Part shown: one piece after another, positions 34,322-36,238 of the stretch
How positions within the stretch are numbered: the stretch's first letter is position 1
How the letters are laid out: each line of letters begins with the position of its first letter
From: Acidobacteriota bacterium
Lineage (GTDB): Bacteria; Acidobacteriota; Terriglobia; Acidiferrales; UBA7541
Length of the DNA: 36,238 nt
NCBI GenBank assembly: GCA_003224085.1
Contig: QHYK01000097.1
Span: 1 to 36,238 of the forward strand
Direction: 5' to 3'
Notes under the pieces: generated by a model
Database searches by the model: none
The model's input: only the letters and a program-made list of their open reading frames with translations
Told to the model about the DNA's origin: nothing
Made by a program: the position numbers and the translations under genes

Positions 34322-36238
34322 CTAGAACCGCACGAACGCGCCAATTTGCACGACGCGTTGACCATAAGTAGAAGTGATTTCACCAAATGTCCCACCGCAC
34401 GCCCCACCGATGTTTTGGCAGGTCGTCCCTCCACTGCCGGCAAAACCCGGGTCGTTGAAATGCGGCTTATTGAAGAGGTTTTCCGCTTCGCCACGAATCT
34501 CAAAGGAGAAGCGCTCGGTGAGCTTGAAGACTCGAGCGAGGCTGGTGTCCAACTGCCAGAGCCCGGGGCCTCTCAGCCAGGATTGCAACCGATGGATATT
34601 GCCGATGCTGGTTGTGGAAGTGTTGGGAGCAAAAGCCGAGGGATTGAACCACATCGGGAAGCCCGCGGCATTATTGGCGCCTCCGAGGTATTGAACCGGA
34701 GCGACGTGGTTTGGTTCTTGGGGCGTGGAAAAAGTGGCGAGATTGTTGATGTTCTGCTTGATCAGCAACGGATCACCCGTGAAGGCCGTGAAAACACCGT
34801 TCAATTTCCATCCTCCGACGATCTGATTGACGGCGTTGTTGCTGCTCGCCAGTTTCTTCCCGGAACCAAAAGGCAGGTCATAAACGTACGCCAACCTGAA
34901 GTTATGAGTATGGTCGAAGCTCAAGGGACCGTAATTGAGGCGCAGGCACCCTTGGGGCATCGTTGGTAAAGGAGGACAATTAAACCTCAAGCCATTCTCC
35001 CAGGTGTTGTCGTCCACGTAGCCCATCGCCCGAGAATAGGTGTAGGCACCCTGAACGAAAAGTCCGTGGGAGACCCGGCGGTTTACCGAAACCTGCAGCG
35101 AGTTATAGTGCGAGTCCAAGTAACCCTGGAATTGATAAAGCCCACCGGTATACTGAACACCGCCGTAGGATGGCTCAACACCGCCGAGCGGGGCTGCGGC
35201 GAGGTCCCTTCCGTTGAATTCGTGAACATAGTGATTGCCTACGTATCCGACGCTGACAAGAAAGTTGGACGGCAGTTGGCGTTCCAAAAACAGATTCCAG
35301 GACTCCACATAGCCACGGTGGAATTCGCCCGGTCCCAGCGTACCAATTGTATTCGCTGCGGGAACGAGAAGGCTGCCCGACGAAATATTGGGTGGGATGA
35401 TCACCGGCACACCCTGCGCAAACGTTCCATGCCCGGCGGGGCTGCCAAAACAGCTCGCCCCGGCCGTTTGGTTTGCACATGCCGCAGCCTCAGCCGGGCT
35501 GGAGGTGTCGAAGACATCCGCGCCAATTGCCAGGGGATAAAAGCCGCGCAACGGCCGTTCCAAAGGAGTGGTGTCGTTGGACATCCCGAATCCCGCGCGC
35601 GCCACAGTCTTTGCGTTGAGCTGGTAGGCCAGACCGAGACGCGGCATGAATAGCCGCTTGCTCGTGGTTATCCCCAGATGAGTGGGATTGCCTCCGATTC
35701 CGCCGAAGAGCAATAGGCCGGTCGAAGTGTCAAATCTTTCGAGTTTGTCCATGCCATCGCGAGTAATCAGTGGGAAATATTCCCAGCGCAAACCCAGATC
35801 GGTGGTCAGCTTCGGGGTGACTCTCCAGCGATCACCAAAGTATAGAGCGAACTGCGTGTCCTTTCCCGTAGACTTGATAAACTGGGCATCGTTTTGCGCT
35901 TCTGAAAGCAACCCGAGATCCCACATCGCAAAAGAGTTCTGCACGAACGGCGTCAAGTTCGCCGTGTTGAGCGCTGAGCCTCCATAATCCTCAAGCACGT
36001 TGCCGCGCGGGCAGCAGAAGATTTCCGGCTGGAAAGCGTTGAGGTGATTGTGGGCGATGTCCACACCCATGCGGAACTCGTGCGCTTTTTTGATCCACGA
36101 CAGGTTATGGGAAGTCGTAAGGGTCCAGTCATTGCGGTTGTCGGGCTCCCAGGAATTCAAGCTGCCCATCCCGCTGAAACCCTGAATCGTGATCCCGGGA
36201 AGACCCGTGTAGCGTTTGTCTCCAGCGGGCGTGTTGGT
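34322..36238 (-). CDS. Oar-like TonB-dependent receptor, C-terminal part (runs off the window)
   Basis: 638 residues visible; the frame stays open to the window edge, so the N-terminal signal, carboxypeptidase-regulatory and plug domains lie beyond 36238 (the first in-window ATG at 36169 is internal). Barrel features: SHNLSWIKKAHEFRMGVDIAHNHL, FGDRWRVTPKLTTDLGLRWEYFP, GLAYQLNAKTVARAGFGMSND, SVGYVGNHYVHEFNGRDLAA, GAYTYSRAMGYVDDNTW and the aromatic C-terminus IGAFVRF. It shares the same barrel vocabulary (RAGFGMSND/VRGGYGIYAN, NFLVSVGYVGNHYVH/NWFVSVGYVGTKGTH) with the receptor at 6729-10229. Ligand unknown. Followed by a strong terminator. Confidence 0.9.
   Translation of the reverse strand, partial: TNTPAGDKRYTGLPGITIQGFSGMGSLNSWEPDNRNDWTLTTSHNLSWIKKAHEFRMGVDIAHNHLNAFQPEIFCCPRGNVLEDYGGSALNTANLTPFVQNSFAMWDLGLLSEAQNDAQFIKSTGKDTQFALYFGDRWRVTPKLTTDLGLRWEYFPLITRDGMDKLERFDTSTGLLLFGGIGGNPTHLGITTSKRLFMPRLGLAYQLNAKTVARAGFGMSNDTTPLERPLRGFYPLAIGADVFDTSSPAEAAACANQTAGASCFGSPAGHGTFAQGVPVIIPPNISSGSLLVPAANTIGTLGPGEFHRGYVESWNLFLERQLPSNFLVSVGYVGNHYVHEFNGRDLAAAPLGGVEPSYGGVQYTGGLYQFQGYLDSHYNSLQVSVNRRVSHGLFVQGAYTYSRAMGYVDDNTWENGLRFNCPPLPTMPQGCLRLNYGPLSFDHTHNFRLAYVYDLPFGSGKKLASSNNAVNQIVGGWKLNGVFTAFTGDPLLIKQNINNLATFSTPQEPNHVAPVQYLGGANNAAGFPMWFNPSAFAPNTSTTSIGNIHRLQSWLRGPGLWQLDTSLARVFKLTERFSFEIRGEAENLFNKPHFNDPGFAGSGGTTCQNIGGACGGTFGEITSTYGQRVVQIGAFVRF

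Overview
The window looks like chromosomal DNA of a soil Acidobacteriota-type bacterium. This is inferred from gene families, not from a marker gene: two very large Oar-like TonB-dependent receptors with an N-terminal carboxypeptidase-regulatory domain, a Tat-exported CRTAC1/ASPIC-UnbV repeat protein, a secreted TPR protein, and an ECF sigma factor placed in front of an EmrAB/TolC pump. There is no rRNA, no complete tRNA and no CRISPR array.

Layout: 1-893 has no convincing gene. 894-6289 is a tightly coupled operon: ECF sigma factor, a STAS domain fused to a TolC-like outer-membrane channel, an EmrA-like adaptor and an EmrB-like DHA2 transporter. A metallo-beta-lactamase-fold gene relic follows. 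6729-10229 (minus) is an Oar-like receptor. 10230-11560 is a gene-poor scar holding the 5' half of a tRNA-Asn gene, broken exactly at the end of the anticodon loop.

11585-20151 (plus) is a dense accessory cluster: Ohr/OsmC peroxidase (frameshifted), secreted serine alpha/beta hydrolase, GlcG/HbpS-like protein, DUF4331 protein, Asp-nucleophile alpha/beta hydrolase, crotonase-fold enzyme, RidA-like protein, nitronate monooxygenase-like flavoprotein, a second secreted Asp-nucleophile hydrolase, DoxX-like membrane protein, the tail of a third hydrolase, and a DUF1348/NTF2-like protein. 20196-23721 (minus) is a four-gene signalling operon: MEDS-domain protein, PAS histidine kinase, single-domain response regulator, FixJ-type response regulator. 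24099-25989 (plus) is a second small cluster: a broken SDR, a zinc alcohol dehydrogenase and the first codons of another dehalogenase-like hydrolase, ended by a degraded transposase.

26831-29650 (minus) is a PerR-like regulator plus KatG. 29860-30445 is a ParD antitoxin with a frameshifted ParE toxin. 30879-32576 is the CRTAC1 protein, 32627-34120 (minus) a TPR lipoprotein-like or secreted protein, and 34322-end (minus) the C-terminal part of a second Oar-like receptor with a clear terminator.

The most unusual feature is that the two plus-strand accessory clusters, 12.5 kb apart, begin with the same roughly 72-bp upstream segment built around a 25-bp palindrome. They therefore look like one regulon. 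The MEDS signalling operon lies between them, and MEDS is the sensory domain first known from the dichloromethane regulator DcmR. Together with Asp-nucleophile (haloalkane dehalogenase/epoxide hydrolase-like) hydrolases, peroxide-defence genes and redox enzymes, this suggests a detoxification island for reactive, possibly halogenated or nitrated, organics. That function is inference. The island is decaying: at least six genes carry frameshifts, deletions or truncations, some of which could instead be assembly indels.
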